DNA of 64,000 nt from Ferrimonas balearica. Its GTDB lineage: Bacteria; Pseudomonadota; Gammaproteobacteria; Enterobacterales; Shewanellaceae. The stretch is taken from positions 434,001-498,000 of the forward strand of contig NZ_JAHVHW010000007.1 in assembly GCF_019802055.1 (NCBI RefSeq), given 5' to 3'. The position numbers were made by a program, and so were the translations under genes. Shown here one piece after another: positions 46,972-54,464 of this stretch (positions within the stretch are counted from its first letter, which is position 1; each line of letters starts with the position of its first letter). A model generated the notes under the pieces. The model was not told where the DNA came from. It did no database searches and saw only the letters and a program-made list of their open reading frames with translations.

Positions 46972-47880
46972 TCAGCGCGGCTCCTGCCCAACTTTACGGT
47001 TCATCTCGGAGATGGCGGTAAGCGACTCGATCGGCATGGGGCCAACAAGCTTTGGCGGAGTATACAGATTCACTTTGTCCGCCACAGTATGAACAAACGC
47101 CGTGGCATCGCCGATGTCGTAGCCGTATTCGGCGATAACGAATTTATTGCGGTAGCGCTTGGCGTTCTCGTACTCAATGGGGGAGACCGCCACGGCCAGA
47201 ACCGACAGGCTCTTTTCGCCGATGGCCGCCACGAAGGAGGGGGAGTCCATAAACGCGTTGTTAAGGATGGCGTTGCCGTTGCCCAGATAGGGGCCGCCAT
47301 ACTCGATCAACTCCATCGGCAGATAGAGGGATTGCATCAACTTGGTGACCATCGGCTCGATGCGAGAGGGCAGGTGGCCCTGCACGGTGGCGTGATAGGA
47401 GACCAAATTATCCGGCCACAGGGTTTGTTTCGCCTGCGGAGAGAAGCCGGTCGGGATGAACTCATCAAGTTGAAGCTGGCCGGATGGCAGGCGGGTCATC
47501 GCCATAAAGGTCACGAAGCCGTGGCCCTGGACCTCATCGCCGGGCTGCGGTTCATAAGCGGAAAACAGCACCAGATGGCGACGCTCGCCAGCCTGCAGTT
47601 CCCCACCCTGATCAGAGACATTGATGCAGCGAACCGAGCCGGTGCGCTCCAGCGAGTTCAATCCCAGTTCATTCAGTAATGTGGGGCAGGGCGCATCTGA
47701 GTGATACGCGTGGGCGAAGTGGTGGTAGTCGTAGAACTCTTTACCGCCGTAAATCAGAAACGCGACCCCCAGTAACATAAAAAACCACTGGGTCAGTTTT
47801 CCGATCGCTTTAAATGGCCAGGCGATGAGGGTTCTGAAGTTCTGTTTCAGCCACGAAACGGCAGTGCTGAGTGCATTCAT
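46972..47880 (-). CDS. Unrecognised membrane-anchored protein (302 aa)
   Basis: I do not recognise a family. The protein has a basic, amphipathic head, one membrane segment ('LTQWFFMLLGVAFLIYGG', about 28-45), and a soluble part probably on the periplasmic side. Two Cys ('DAPCPTLL' and 'GSVRCINVS', about residues 64 and 86) could form a disulfide. A middle stretch 'RHLVLFSAYEPQPGDEVQG' and several Asn/Tyr-rich segments follow. It is monocistronic. The 209-base region upstream contains hairpins and may be a structured leader. Confidence 0.75.
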   Translation of the reverse strand: MNALSTAVSWLKQNFRTLIAWPFKAIGKLTQWFFMLLGVAFLIYGGKEFYDYHHFAHAYHSDAPCPTLLNELGLNSLERTGSVRCINVSDQGGELQAGERRHLVLFSAYEPQPGDEVQGHGFVTFMAMTRLPSGQLQLDEFIPTGFSPQAKQTLWPDNLVSYHATVQGHLPSRIEPMVTKLMQSLYLPMELIEYGGPYLGNGNAILNNAFMDSPSFVAAIGEKSLSVLAVAVSPIEYENAKRYRNKFVIAEYGYDIGDATAFVHTVADKVNLYTPPKLVGPMPIESLTAISEMNRKVGQEPR

Positions 47881-48089
47881 ATCCCAAACCTCAAACAGTC
47901 ACGAGTTGAGGGGGGTCACTTTCCCTGTCGGACCCAAGCCCCGAATTATGGTGTCCGCGAGACGGGTACGGCTTGCCTCTGCAGGATCTCAAAAGCTAGT
48001 TGAGATGCCCCAAATTTCAATGGCAAAGTGCGGATTTATCGGGAGGTTCACTCAAAACGGCGCGTCGGGCGTTGGGGTCAACATCGGGC
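47881..48089 (-). other. Structured leader region upstream of the 302-aa protein gene
   Basis: No gene is seen. On the minus strand, ATCTCAA pairs with TTGAGAT across 47986-48006, and GGGTC pairs with GACCC closer to the start codon (about 47912-47936). It does not match riboswitch classes I can recall from sequence. Confidence 0.3.
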
Positions 48090-48698
48090 TCAGATCACCA
48101 CGCGGATCGCCAGGAAAGTCAGCACCAGCGCGGTAGCGCGGTCGAGCCAATGGGTGTTGTTCTGCAACCAGCCCATTAACGGTGTCCGGGCAACACCGAG
48201 TGCCACCAGGGCGTACCACAGTGCATCAATGCCCCCGGCGGTTGCCATCATGATCAGCTTGTCCCGCCAGGGAGCGCCCTCCTGAACAAACTGACTGAAC
48301 AGCGCCAGAAAGAAGATGGCGATCTTGGGATTCAGAAACGCCACGAGAAACCCACCGATAAAGCCCTGGTAGCGTCGGTAGGGATCGCGGTTGGGCGCCT
48401 CTGGTGAGGGGGTTGCTTTGGGTTTGATTGCCTGCCACGCCAGGTAAATCAGGAAGGCCGCACCGGCATAACGGATCGCCTCAAACAGAGCCGGAGTCTG
48501 GGTGATAACCAGCCCCAACCCCATCGCCACCAACAGCGCGTACAGGGCGATACCCAGCCCGTGTCCCACCGCCGTTGCCACGCCACGACTCATACCACCC
48601 TGAACGGTATTGCGGATCACCAGCGCCAAAGAAGGGCCAGGGCTCATGGCACCCAAGGTGCAAACGGTGGCGAGGGAGAGCCAGAGGGTGAGAGTCAT
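48090..48698 (-). CDS. LysE/RhtB-family amino-acid exporter
   Basis: The 202-residue protein has six predicted helices and the family opening 'LGAMSPGPSLALVIRNTVQG', then 'FLIYLAWQAIKP' and 'GGFLVAFLNPKIAIFFLALF'. These proteins export amino acids such as homoserine, threonine, lysine or arginine. The substrate is not evident. It stands alone, with no LysR partner directly divergent. Confidence 0.9.
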   Translation of the reverse strand: MTLTLWLSLATVCTLGAMSPGPSLALVIRNTVQGGMSRGVATAVGHGLGIALYALLVAMGLGLVITQTPALFEAIRYAGAAFLIYLAWQAIKPKATPSPEAPNRDPYRRYQGFIGGFLVAFLNPKIAIFFLALFSQFVQEGAPWRDKLIMMATAGGIDALWYALVALGVARTPLMGWLQNNTHWLDRATALVLTFLAIRVVI

Positions 48699-48796
48699 TG
48701 GGGATCCTGTTGGTGAGCGTAGGCGGCAAGCATACCTCAGCCCCAGTCTGGAAAAAACGTCTTCCCGAACAATACGCTGCGGGTGAGAGGGCCGGA

Positions 48797-49789
48797 TTAA
48801 ACTGTGGTGGGTCTGGATTCGGTATCCAGCGAGGGGTGGGTGGGTTTCTGTACGGAACTGGCGATGAACTCGCTGATTTCATCGGTCAGCCAGTTCGGCA
48901 GTTCCTCATCTTCATTTCGGGTAATCAGGTAATAGTTGGGCGGGGGAGCACGCTTATGCAGTTTTTCAAACTCGCCATCGTTCAGTTGCTGCGCTTTAAT
49001 CCCGGGGAAGTGAGAAAGATAATCCGCGGAAACCCGTAATCCAACAAAGGTGACCGCATCACTGTTTTCAATATATTCGGTGACTTCAGAAAGTGAACCG
49101 ACATTACCAATCACATCCAATCGGCGCCCTTGGTCTATAGCATATAGTTCTAATGGATCGATTCGGTCATTAAAAAATGGGCATTCGGTTATTAAAAAAG
49201 GATATTGAATAATATTATCCAACATCTGGTTCGGTGGACATCGCCAGATAGGGTGCTTTTCATTGGCGATAACAAAAAGGAGCTCTCCAGAGGCAATCAG
49301 CCTGGAGGTCAGCCGGTTTTTGTCGCTGGCCTTGAAATTCAGCATCAGGTCAGCCTGGCCCCGGATCAGGTCCTCGCAGCCGCAGTTGGTCATGGTCTTG
49401 ATGGCGAGCGACACCTTGCCTGGCTCCAGCTCCGCGCGAGCCTTGAGCGCAGTACCGAGGCGGCAGGTCAGGGTGGCGGGTGCCAGCAGCGTGTAGTGTT
49501 TTTGCGGCTTCAGGGCACTGGGCCTGGTGGTGTTTTCCACCGTATCCAGTATCGACAGCATTTGCTGGAAATAGGGGTAGAGCCGGTCCGCCATGGGCGT
49601 GGGTTCAAATCCATACTGGCGACGGATGAACAGGAGATCGTTGAGAGCGTGCCTCAGGGTACCCAGAGAGCGGCTGATTTTGGAGGGCGGAACTTGAAGC
49701 AAGGTGGCGACGGATTGTGCATTCCGGGACTCGTAGACTTTGACGAATATGATGATGCTGAAAAGGTTGATGTCGCGTAATTTGTTCAC
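48797..49789 (-). CDS. LysR-family regulator divergent from the nrf operon
   Basis: The GTG at 49789 is chosen because GGAGG lies 4 bases upstream, giving 330 residues. The N-terminal helix-turn-helix is atypical of the family ('ATLLQVPPSKISRSLGTLRH') but placed correctly (about 20-40), and 'FEPTPMADRLYPYFQ' follows as usual. The effector domain covers the rest. It diverges from the nrf module with a 421-base gap. Regulation of nrf by this protein is possible but not shown; the clear site in the gap is an FNR box. Confidence 0.85.
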   Translation of the reverse strand: MNKLRDINLFSIIIFVKVYESRNAQSVATLLQVPPSKISRSLGTLRHALNDLLFIRRQYGFEPTPMADRLYPYFQQMLSILDTVENTTRPSALKPQKHYTLLAPATLTCRLGTALKARAELEPGKVSLAIKTMTNCGCEDLIRGQADLMLNFKASDKNRLTSRLIASGELLFVIANEKHPIWRCPPNQMLDNIIQYPFLITECPFFNDRIDPLELYAIDQGRRLDVIGNVGSLSEVTEYIENSDAVTFVGLRVSADYLSHFPGIKAQQLNDGEFEKLHKRAPPPNYYLITRNEDEELPNWLTDEISEFIASSVQKPTHPSLDTESRPTTV

Positions 49790-49905
49790 GGTCCCTCCGA
49801 ACAATTACTTGAGCTCGAACATCATCTCAACGTACTGATAGCAAAGTTAACTTTTCATATCCTAGATCAAACAAACTCTCCTGTTTATAGCAAAGCCAAA
49901 TGGAG

Positions 49906-49921
49906 TGTGATCTGGATCACC
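49906..49921. promoter_or_regulatory. CRP-binding-site candidate
   Basis: TGTGA-TCTGGA-TCACC matches the CRP consensus TGTGA-N6-TCACA at nine of ten positions. It lies about 115 bases upstream of the lysR start and about 300 upstream of the nrf operon. Confidence 0.65.
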
Positions 49922-50118
49922 ATGTTGGCGCAATTACCGATCCAAGTCCCGCAAGGGGGGCCACTTTACCACGCCTCAGCATTCCGGTAGTGGCAATTTC
50001 AAATTCTAATAAATGAAAATCAGGCTTGAGTCGTCACAATTTCATTATTTGACTTTTAGATTTGAAATTTTCACGTTTTATCGATGGCGGATATCTAATT
50101 TTCATTCGGTGGTTGAAA

Positions 50119-50132
50119 TTGATCAAAATCAA
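50119..50132 (+). promoter_or_regulatory. FNR/EtrA box for the nrf operon
   Basis: TTGAT-CAAA-ATCAA is an exact match to the FNR consensus TTGAT-N4-ATCAA. Its centre at 50125.5 fits a class II activator site (-41.5) for a start near 50167. A possible -10 CAATAC lies at 50155-50160. This implies induction without oxygen. Confidence 0.85.
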
Positions 50133-50210
50133 TTAACTCTTTTCATGTGGTGGCCAATACTTGAGTCAAAAGGAGATTTTGTCGCAGGCCGATATATCCA
50201 GGAGGACGTT

Positions 50211-50396
50211 ATGTCATTCACCACATTCCTTACTGTAGTCACTCCGTATCTGTTTATTTTCTTTGTCCTGTTCATTGCCGTTCCCTTTGTGATCGCCGGA
50301 TTGGTAATGGGACTCTATGAAATGCTGACAGTCGAGAAAGAGAGCACTGCCGAGCAGAAAAAGGGCGGGCATCATCACGATGCGTTAACCCACTAA
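50211..50396 (+). CDS. Small membrane protein leading the nrf operon (61 aa)
   Basis: AGGAGG lies 6 bases before the ATG at 50211. The 61-residue product has one long hydrophobic segment ('FLFIFFVLFIAVPFVIAGL' region, about 8-37, perhaps a helical hairpin), then a charged tail with 'EKESTAEQKKGG' and the metal-binding-looking 'HHHDALTH'. I do not recognise a family. It is 45 bases upstream of nrfB, behind the same FNR box, so it probably helps assemble or anchor the nitrite or other anaerobic reductase system. Confidence 0.7.
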   Translation: MSFTTFLTVVTPYLFIFFVLFIAVPFVIAGLVMGLYEMLTVEKESTAEQKKGGHHHDALTH

Positions 50397-50441
50397 GTGT
50401 TCCGGCTCCGGCCGGTTCCTGCCAATAGATTAGGAGTTCAC

Positions 50442-50888
50442 ATGTTGAACAGAACCGTCTTTTGGGCAGTGTGTTTGGCCAGTTTCTGCTTTGCATCCTT
50501 TGCCGACGAAAGCACCTGTCTGCGCTGTCATAAGCGCAATGGCAACATGGAGGGCGCTCATGGTCACCTGGTCAGCGACGTGGGTTGTGTCCGCTGCCAC
50601 GGCGATATGGACGCCCATCCCCGAGATAAAGAGAGTGGGATCCGTTTTGGTCTGACTGCCAGAACCCCGGCGGCGGAGCAGAACGCCATCTGCCTTGAGT
50701 GTCATGGCGTCGCGCGGCTTCGCAAAGCCGATTGGACCCATGATGTTCACGCCAGTCGCCTCGCCTGTGCCGCCTGTCATGCACTGCATCCCGAGGCCGA
50801 TCCTATGTTTGAGCTGAAGCCGGTGTCCCGGACTCAGCTGTGCGTCGACTGCCACCAGCACATCGAGAATGCGGAGGTCAGACTATGA
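50442..50888 (+). CDS. nrfB: Pentaheme cytochrome c NrfB
   Basis: The ATG at 50442 (TTAGGAG upstream) gives 148 residues with a signal peptide ending 'ASFADES'. Five CxxCH heme sites follow in order: CLRCH, CVRCH, CLECH, CAACH and CVDCH. NrfB carries electrons from NrfCD to the NrfA nitrite reductase in the periplasm. The gene overlaps nrfC by 4 bases. nrfA is not in this window, so it must be elsewhere or the module serves another terminal reductase. Confidence 0.9.
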   Translation: MLNRTVFWAVCLASFCFASFADESTCLRCHKRNGNMEGAHGHLVSDVGCVRCHGDMDAHPRDKESGIRFGLTARTPAAEQNAICLECHGVARLRKADWTHDVHASRLACAACHALHPEADPMFELKPVSRTQLCVDCHQHIENAEVRL

Positions 50889-51544
50889 ACCTGTCGAGAA
50901 GGCAATTCCTCATCGACGGCGCCCTGCTGATCCCGATCTCCACCCTGACGGGATGCGGTGCCTCCGCACAACCCCTGAAACGCAACTATGCCCTGGTTTA
51001 CGACGAATCCCGGTGCATCGGCTGTGAAGCCTGTGTGCAGGCGTGCCGGACCGTGAATCAGGTGCCCGAAAGCGTAACCCGTCTGAGGATTGAACGTCGC
51101 GGTCCGTTTGGCGAGGGGCCGGACACCCACTATCGTTTTGCCCGAAAAAGCTGTGAGCATTGCGAAACCGCCGCTTGCATCTCGGTGTGTCCCACCGGCG
51201 CCTGCTTCCGCGACGAGAATGGCATTGTCGATGTTGAGTCGGACAAGTGCGTGGGATGCCAGTACTGCATCGCCGCCTGTCCCTATAAGGTGCGTTTTGT
51301 GAATCCAGACACCCGCTCGGTGGACAAGTGCGACTTTTGCCGCAAAACCAACCTGGCCCAGGGGCGGCCACCCGCCTGCGTGGAAGCCTGCCCAACCCGG
51401 GCTCTCACGTTTGGGGATCTGAACGACCCCAACAGCGAGATTGTTCAGCTGTTGCGCCGTAAGCAAACCTATCGGGACAAGGTTGAACTGGGGACTCGTC
51501 CCAAGATCTACCGGGTGCCCCACGGGAAAGGGGAGGTGATCTGA
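50885..51544 (+). CDS. nrfC: NrfC-like 4Fe-4S ferredoxin (Tat-exported)
   Basis: The 219-residue protein starts with a twin-arginine signal 'SRRQFLIDGALLIP'. Four iron-sulfur motifs follow: 'CIGCEACVQAC' (about 41-51), 'CEHCETAACISVC', 'CVGCQYCIAAC' and 'CDFC...CVEAC', sixteen Cys in all. It passes electrons from NrfD to the periplasmic cytochrome. It overlaps nrfB by 4 bases and nrfD by 1. Confidence 0.93.
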   Translation: MNLSRRQFLIDGALLIPISTLTGCGASAQPLKRNYALVYDESRCIGCEACVQACRTVNQVPESVTRLRIERRGPFGEGPDTHYRFARKSCEHCETAACISVCPTGACFRDENGIVDVESDKCVGCQYCIAACPYKVRFVNPDTRSVDKCDFCRKTNLAQGRPPACVEACPTRALTFGDLNDPNSEIVQLLRRKQTYRDKVELGTRPKIYRVPHGKGEVI

Positions 51545-52506
51545 TGGACGGTTCCATTCAAGCGGTATTGCACTCTGACACCATCGTCTGGTCATGGCCG
51601 ATCGCCATCTACCTGTTTCTGGCGGGGGTCTCCGCCGGTTCGGTGCTGATCGCCATCGCGGTAAAGCGCTACCGGGAGTTCAATAAGCGGACGGTATCAA
51701 GCAGCGGCATCGTGCGCGCCATGGCGCTGATTGCCCCCCTGTCCGTGATCCTGGGACTGGGGATCCTGATCATCGACCTTACCAAGCCCTGGCAGTTCTG
51801 GAAGATGATGGTCTATTGGAATCCCAGCTCCGTGATGTTCTGGGGGGTGATGATCCTCTCCCTCTACATCCTGGTGCTTATGGCCTATTTGATGGCGTTA
51901 TTCCACGCTCCACTGATGCTGGTGGCTCGCCACTGGCCCTGGATGCAACGCGTACTTTTGGGCATCAAGCGGGCGGAAGGGGGCATGCAGAACCTGCTGC
52001 TGTTTCTGGCGGTGTGCGTCGGGGCCTACACCGGGTTTCTGCTCTCGGCTCTGAAGGGGTTCCCGTTGTTGAACAACCCGGTTCTGCCGATTCTGTTTCT
52101 GGTCTCGGGGGTGTCGTCCGGCGCGGCGTCCACCATTCTGTTCAGTCTTATCTGCTTTAAGGAGCCGGCCCACAGTCAGGACATCGAGTTTGTCCATCTC
52201 ATTGAGAAACCGGTACTGATGACCGAAGTGTTCCTGCTGGTGGCCTTCTTTCTGGGATTGGTGTTTGCCGGAGGAGCCAGTGCGGAGTCCGCCAAAGTGG
52301 CTCTGATGGGCGAGTTCTGGTCGAGCGTTTTCTGGGTTCTGGTGGTGTTCTGTGGGATGGTTCTGCCCTGGTTACTGCAGTGGACGCTGCCCTCCAACTG
52401 GACTAACAAACCTGGGTTTGTGGCCAGCCTGTGCCTGCTTAGCCTGACCGGGATCTTTGCGCTGCGACACTTCATTCTCTACGCCGGGCAGATGACGGTC
52501 GCTTAG
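51544..52506 (+). CDS. nrfD: NrfD-family quinol-oxidising membrane subunit
   Basis: The 320-residue membrane protein has eight to nine predicted helices and the family opening 'VWSWPIAIYLFLAGVSAGSV'. It takes electrons from menaquinol and gives them to NrfC. 'PCWQFWKM'-like and 'PVLPILFLVSGVSSGAAST' segments match NrfD/PsrC proteins. It ends the operon; two hairpins follow. Confidence 0.93.
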   Translation: MDGSIQAVLHSDTIVWSWPIAIYLFLAGVSAGSVLIAIAVKRYREFNKRTVSSSGIVRAMALIAPLSVILGLGILIIDLTKPWQFWKMMVYWNPSSVMFWGVMILSLYILVLMAYLMALFHAPLMLVARHWPWMQRVLLGIKRAEGGMQNLLLFLAVCVGAYTGFLLSALKGFPLLNNPVLPILFLVSGVSSGAASTILFSLICFKEPAHSQDIEFVHLIEKPVLMTEVFLLVAFFLGLVFAGGASAESAKVALMGEFWSSVFWVLVVFCGMVLPWLLQWTLPSNWTNKPGFVASLCLLSLTGIFALRHFILYAGQMTVA

Positions 52507-52557
52507 CCATGGCGTGTGCCGAACGAGGATTCCACCTGCATAGCCGATGGTTTTGAT

Positions 52558-52586
52558 ACGGCCCCTGAAAGGGGGCTGTTCTTTTT
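52558..52586 (+). terminator. Terminator after nrfD
   Basis: GCCCCT-GAAA-GGGGGC (52561-52576) is followed by a T-rich tract. Confidence 0.7.
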
Positions 52587-52653
52587 CAGGGGCTCCAGTT
52601 TGGCGAAAGTCCCTCGCTCCCTATCCTTTCCACCGATGGCGGTCATGACGGAC

Positions 52654-52683
52654 AAAAAGCCCGGGTTCAGGCCCGGGCTTTTT
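52654..52683. terminator. Bidirectional terminator upstream side of mog stop
   Basis: AAAAAGCCCGGG pairs with CCCGGGCTTTTT around a TTCAGG loop; it serves mog on the minus strand and backs up the nrf terminator. Confidence 0.9.
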
Positions 52684-52707
52684 CTTGGTTCCATCAATTT
52701 TGGGGGC

Positions 52708-53241
52708 TTATTTCGCCTTGGGGCGGAACGGCTTGATCACCGCTTCGTCGCACTCCAGGAAGGGGCCTTCCATCAGATCGATGCAGTAGGGGATGGCGGG
52801 GAACACCGCATCCAGGCACTCGCGAATCGATTTGGGCTTGCCCGGCAGGTTGACGATCAGCGTGTCGTCACGCAGGCCTGCGGTTTGGCGGGAGAGGATG
52901 GCGGTAGGCACAAACTTCAGGGACTCGGCGCGCATCAGTTCGCCAAAGCCCGGCATCATGCGATCACACACCGCTTCGGTGGCCTCCGGAGTGACGTCTC
53001 GCTTGGCCGGGCCGGTGCCTCCAGTGGTGACGACCAGACAGCACTGCTGCTCATCGGCCATCTTGATCAGGGTGGCTTCGATAACTTCCTGCTCATCCGG
53101 GATCACCTCATAAACCGGCTCCCACTCGGAAGTCAGGTACTCATTCAGGGTGTCGATGATCGCTTTGCCGGAGAGGTCTTCATAGATGCCGGCACTGGCG
53201 CGGTCACTGACGGTCACGATGCCGATTTTGGCGATGGTCAT
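52708..53241 (-). CDS. mog: Molybdopterin adenylyltransferase MogA
   Basis: The 177-residue enzyme activates molybdopterin with AMP before molybdenum insertion. It shows 'IGIVTVSDRASAGIYEDLSG', the 'TTGGTGPAKRDVTPEAT' active-site loop (about 72-88) and 'LPGKPKSIRECLDAVFPAIP'. The pattern is MogA and not MoaB. It stands alone. Confidence 0.95.
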   Translation of the reverse strand: MTIAKIGIVTVSDRASAGIYEDLSGKAIIDTLNEYLTSEWEPVYEVIPDEQEVIEATLIKMADEQQCCLVVTTGGTGPAKRDVTPEATEAVCDRMMPGFGELMRAESLKFVPTAILSRQTAGLRDDTLIVNLPGKPKSIRECLDAVFPAIPYCIDLMEGPFLECDEAVIKPFRPKAK

Positions 53242-53469
53242 GAACTCTGTCCTTTCGGGTTCGGTAAAAGTTTATCGACGGCAAGGATAAAGGAGGATGC
53301 GCCAAAAAAACATGCGTTGAAACGATCCGATGCGCTTTTCAGCAAGGTTCTGATCCCTTCTGGTAGCGCCTTTCCAGCGCGAGTCTGATGCGCTGCAGGA
53401 AGGAGCCGGCCTGAGAGACAGAGCGAGAATTCGCAGCCAACCGATCACCCGGTGAACCGACAGGTCGCT

Positions 53470-53754
53470 TCAGGCCCGTTTGAGTTGTTTCATAAACTCG
53501 GTGAAATGGGGCTTAAAGGCTTTGAACAGCTCGACATTCCGGTTCTTCATCATCACCTCGCCAAACAGCTTCAAACCCACGGCGAACGCCACAGTATCTT
53601 GCTGATCCAGACCGAGTTTTCCCTCAAGTCTTTCAATGATGTGGAACAGGTCATCGTGATTGCGGACCTGAAACTCCAGTGGAGCCTGTTGGACGGCTTG
53701 GCCTTTGGCGTCTTCCTGATGCTCAACGGTGAATTGGTACAAATGACCTTTCAT
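53470..53754 (-). CDS. DUF3861 family protein
   Basis: The ATG at 53754 follows AAGGAGAGACC and gives 94 residues beginning 'MKGHLYQFTVEHQEDAKGQ'. 'FQVRNHDDLFHIIERLEGKL' and 'AFAVGLKLFGEVMMKNR' follow. The pattern matches DUF3861, a small cytosolic family of unknown function. It diverges from a MarR gene across repeated palindromes, so it is probably the main target of that regulator. Confidence 0.8.
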   Translation of the reverse strand: MKGHLYQFTVEHQEDAKGQAVQQAPLEFQVRNHDDLFHIIERLEGKLGLDQQDTVAFAVGLKLFGEVMMKNRNVELFKAFKPHFTEFMKQLKRA

Positions 53755-53816
53755 TGGTCTCTCCTTCAGCGTTTGCGGTGAGAGGGAAGTGGGCAATATC
53801 CCATTCGGGCTTTGAG

Positions 53817-53880
53817 GTTGATATCGACCCCAAAATAGTTGATGATGTCAACTATATGTCTAGTGGTTGATAATGTCAAC
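53817..53880. promoter_or_regulatory. Tandem GTTGA-N5-TCAAC operators between DUF3861 and marR
   Basis: Two near-identical palindromes, GTTGATGATGTCAAC (53838-53852) and GTTGATAATGTCAAC (53866-53880), lie 28 bases apart centre to centre. A degenerate third, GTTGATATCGACC, is at 53817-53829. They sit 24 bases before the marR start codon and about 85 from the DUF3861 start, as expected for an autoregulated MarR switch. Confidence 0.75.
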
Positions 53881-53903
53881 CATGTGTCAGGAGTGAGTCG
53901 AGT

Positions 53904-54326
53904 ATGTCCGATAGCCCTCTGTTGGAAAGCGTGTTTCAGCTGTTCCATATCGTGAAGAAGGCGATGCAGCAGGAGATCGAGGAGTTGGGGCTTGAACTGA
54001 GTCCCATGCACGTGCGGGTACTGAAGGTGATCGCCAGCCGAACTCAATGCACTGCAAATAATGTGGTGCAGGGGTTGAGTCGCGATAAGGCGCAGGTTAC
54101 CCGATTGCTCAACACCCTGATGGTTCAGGGGCTGCTGGTGAAAAAGCCCAATCCGGAAGATAAACGCAGCCAGCTGTTGGCGCTGACGGAAGTGGGGTGG
54201 GAAGTGATGGAGCAGGTCGAAGCCATTGATGCACAGATTACCCGGAAGATGGCTCAGGGACTGAGTTCCAACGAACTGGCAGAATTTCAGAGACTTGCTC
54301 ATGTGATAACGCACAGCCTGAACTGA
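53904..54326 (+). CDS. MarR-family transcriptional regulator
   Basis: The 140-residue protein has the MarR winged helix 'LSPMHVRVLKVIASRTQCTA', recognition segment 'LSRDKAQVTRLLNTLMVQGL' (about 55-75) and wing 'KPNPEDKRSQLLALTEVG'. No conserved Cys pair suggests redox sensing. It is divergent from DUF3861, with paired operators in between, so it probably represses both genes. The signal is unknown. Confidence 0.88.
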   Translation: MSDSPLLESVFQLFHIVKKAMQQEIEELGLELSPMHVRVLKVIASRTQCTANNVVQGLSRDKAQVTRLLNTLMVQGLLVKKPNPEDKRSQLLALTEVGWEVMEQVEAIDAQITRKMAQGLSSNELAEFQRLAHVITHSLN

Positions 54327-54464
54327 TCCCGAGGTTAGAATCCTGGACCCAATCCTGTTTAGGAGAGGCCTCAGCAGCAACTCCCCGCCTCACTCATTTT
54401 AGCGAGGTGAAGAACGGCATTCAGTAGCATGGCACAGACCATGGATACGACTGAGAACAGGGAT

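Larger units (their letters stand above)
49790..50210. other. 421-bp divergent control region, lysR / nrf
   Basis: This region is strongly AT-rich toward the nrf side and holds a CRP-like site (49906-49921) and a perfect FNR box (50119-50132). I see no gene. Confidence 0.7.

Noticed and set aside
47881-48089. Cyclic-di-GMP (GEMM) or lysine riboswitch
   Set aside because: Hairpins are present but the conserved loop sequences of these classes are missing. It is kept only as an undefined leader.
50211-52506. Complete nrfABCD nitrite reductase operon
   Set aside because: No NrfA-type catalytic cytochrome with a CxxCK heme site is found in the window.
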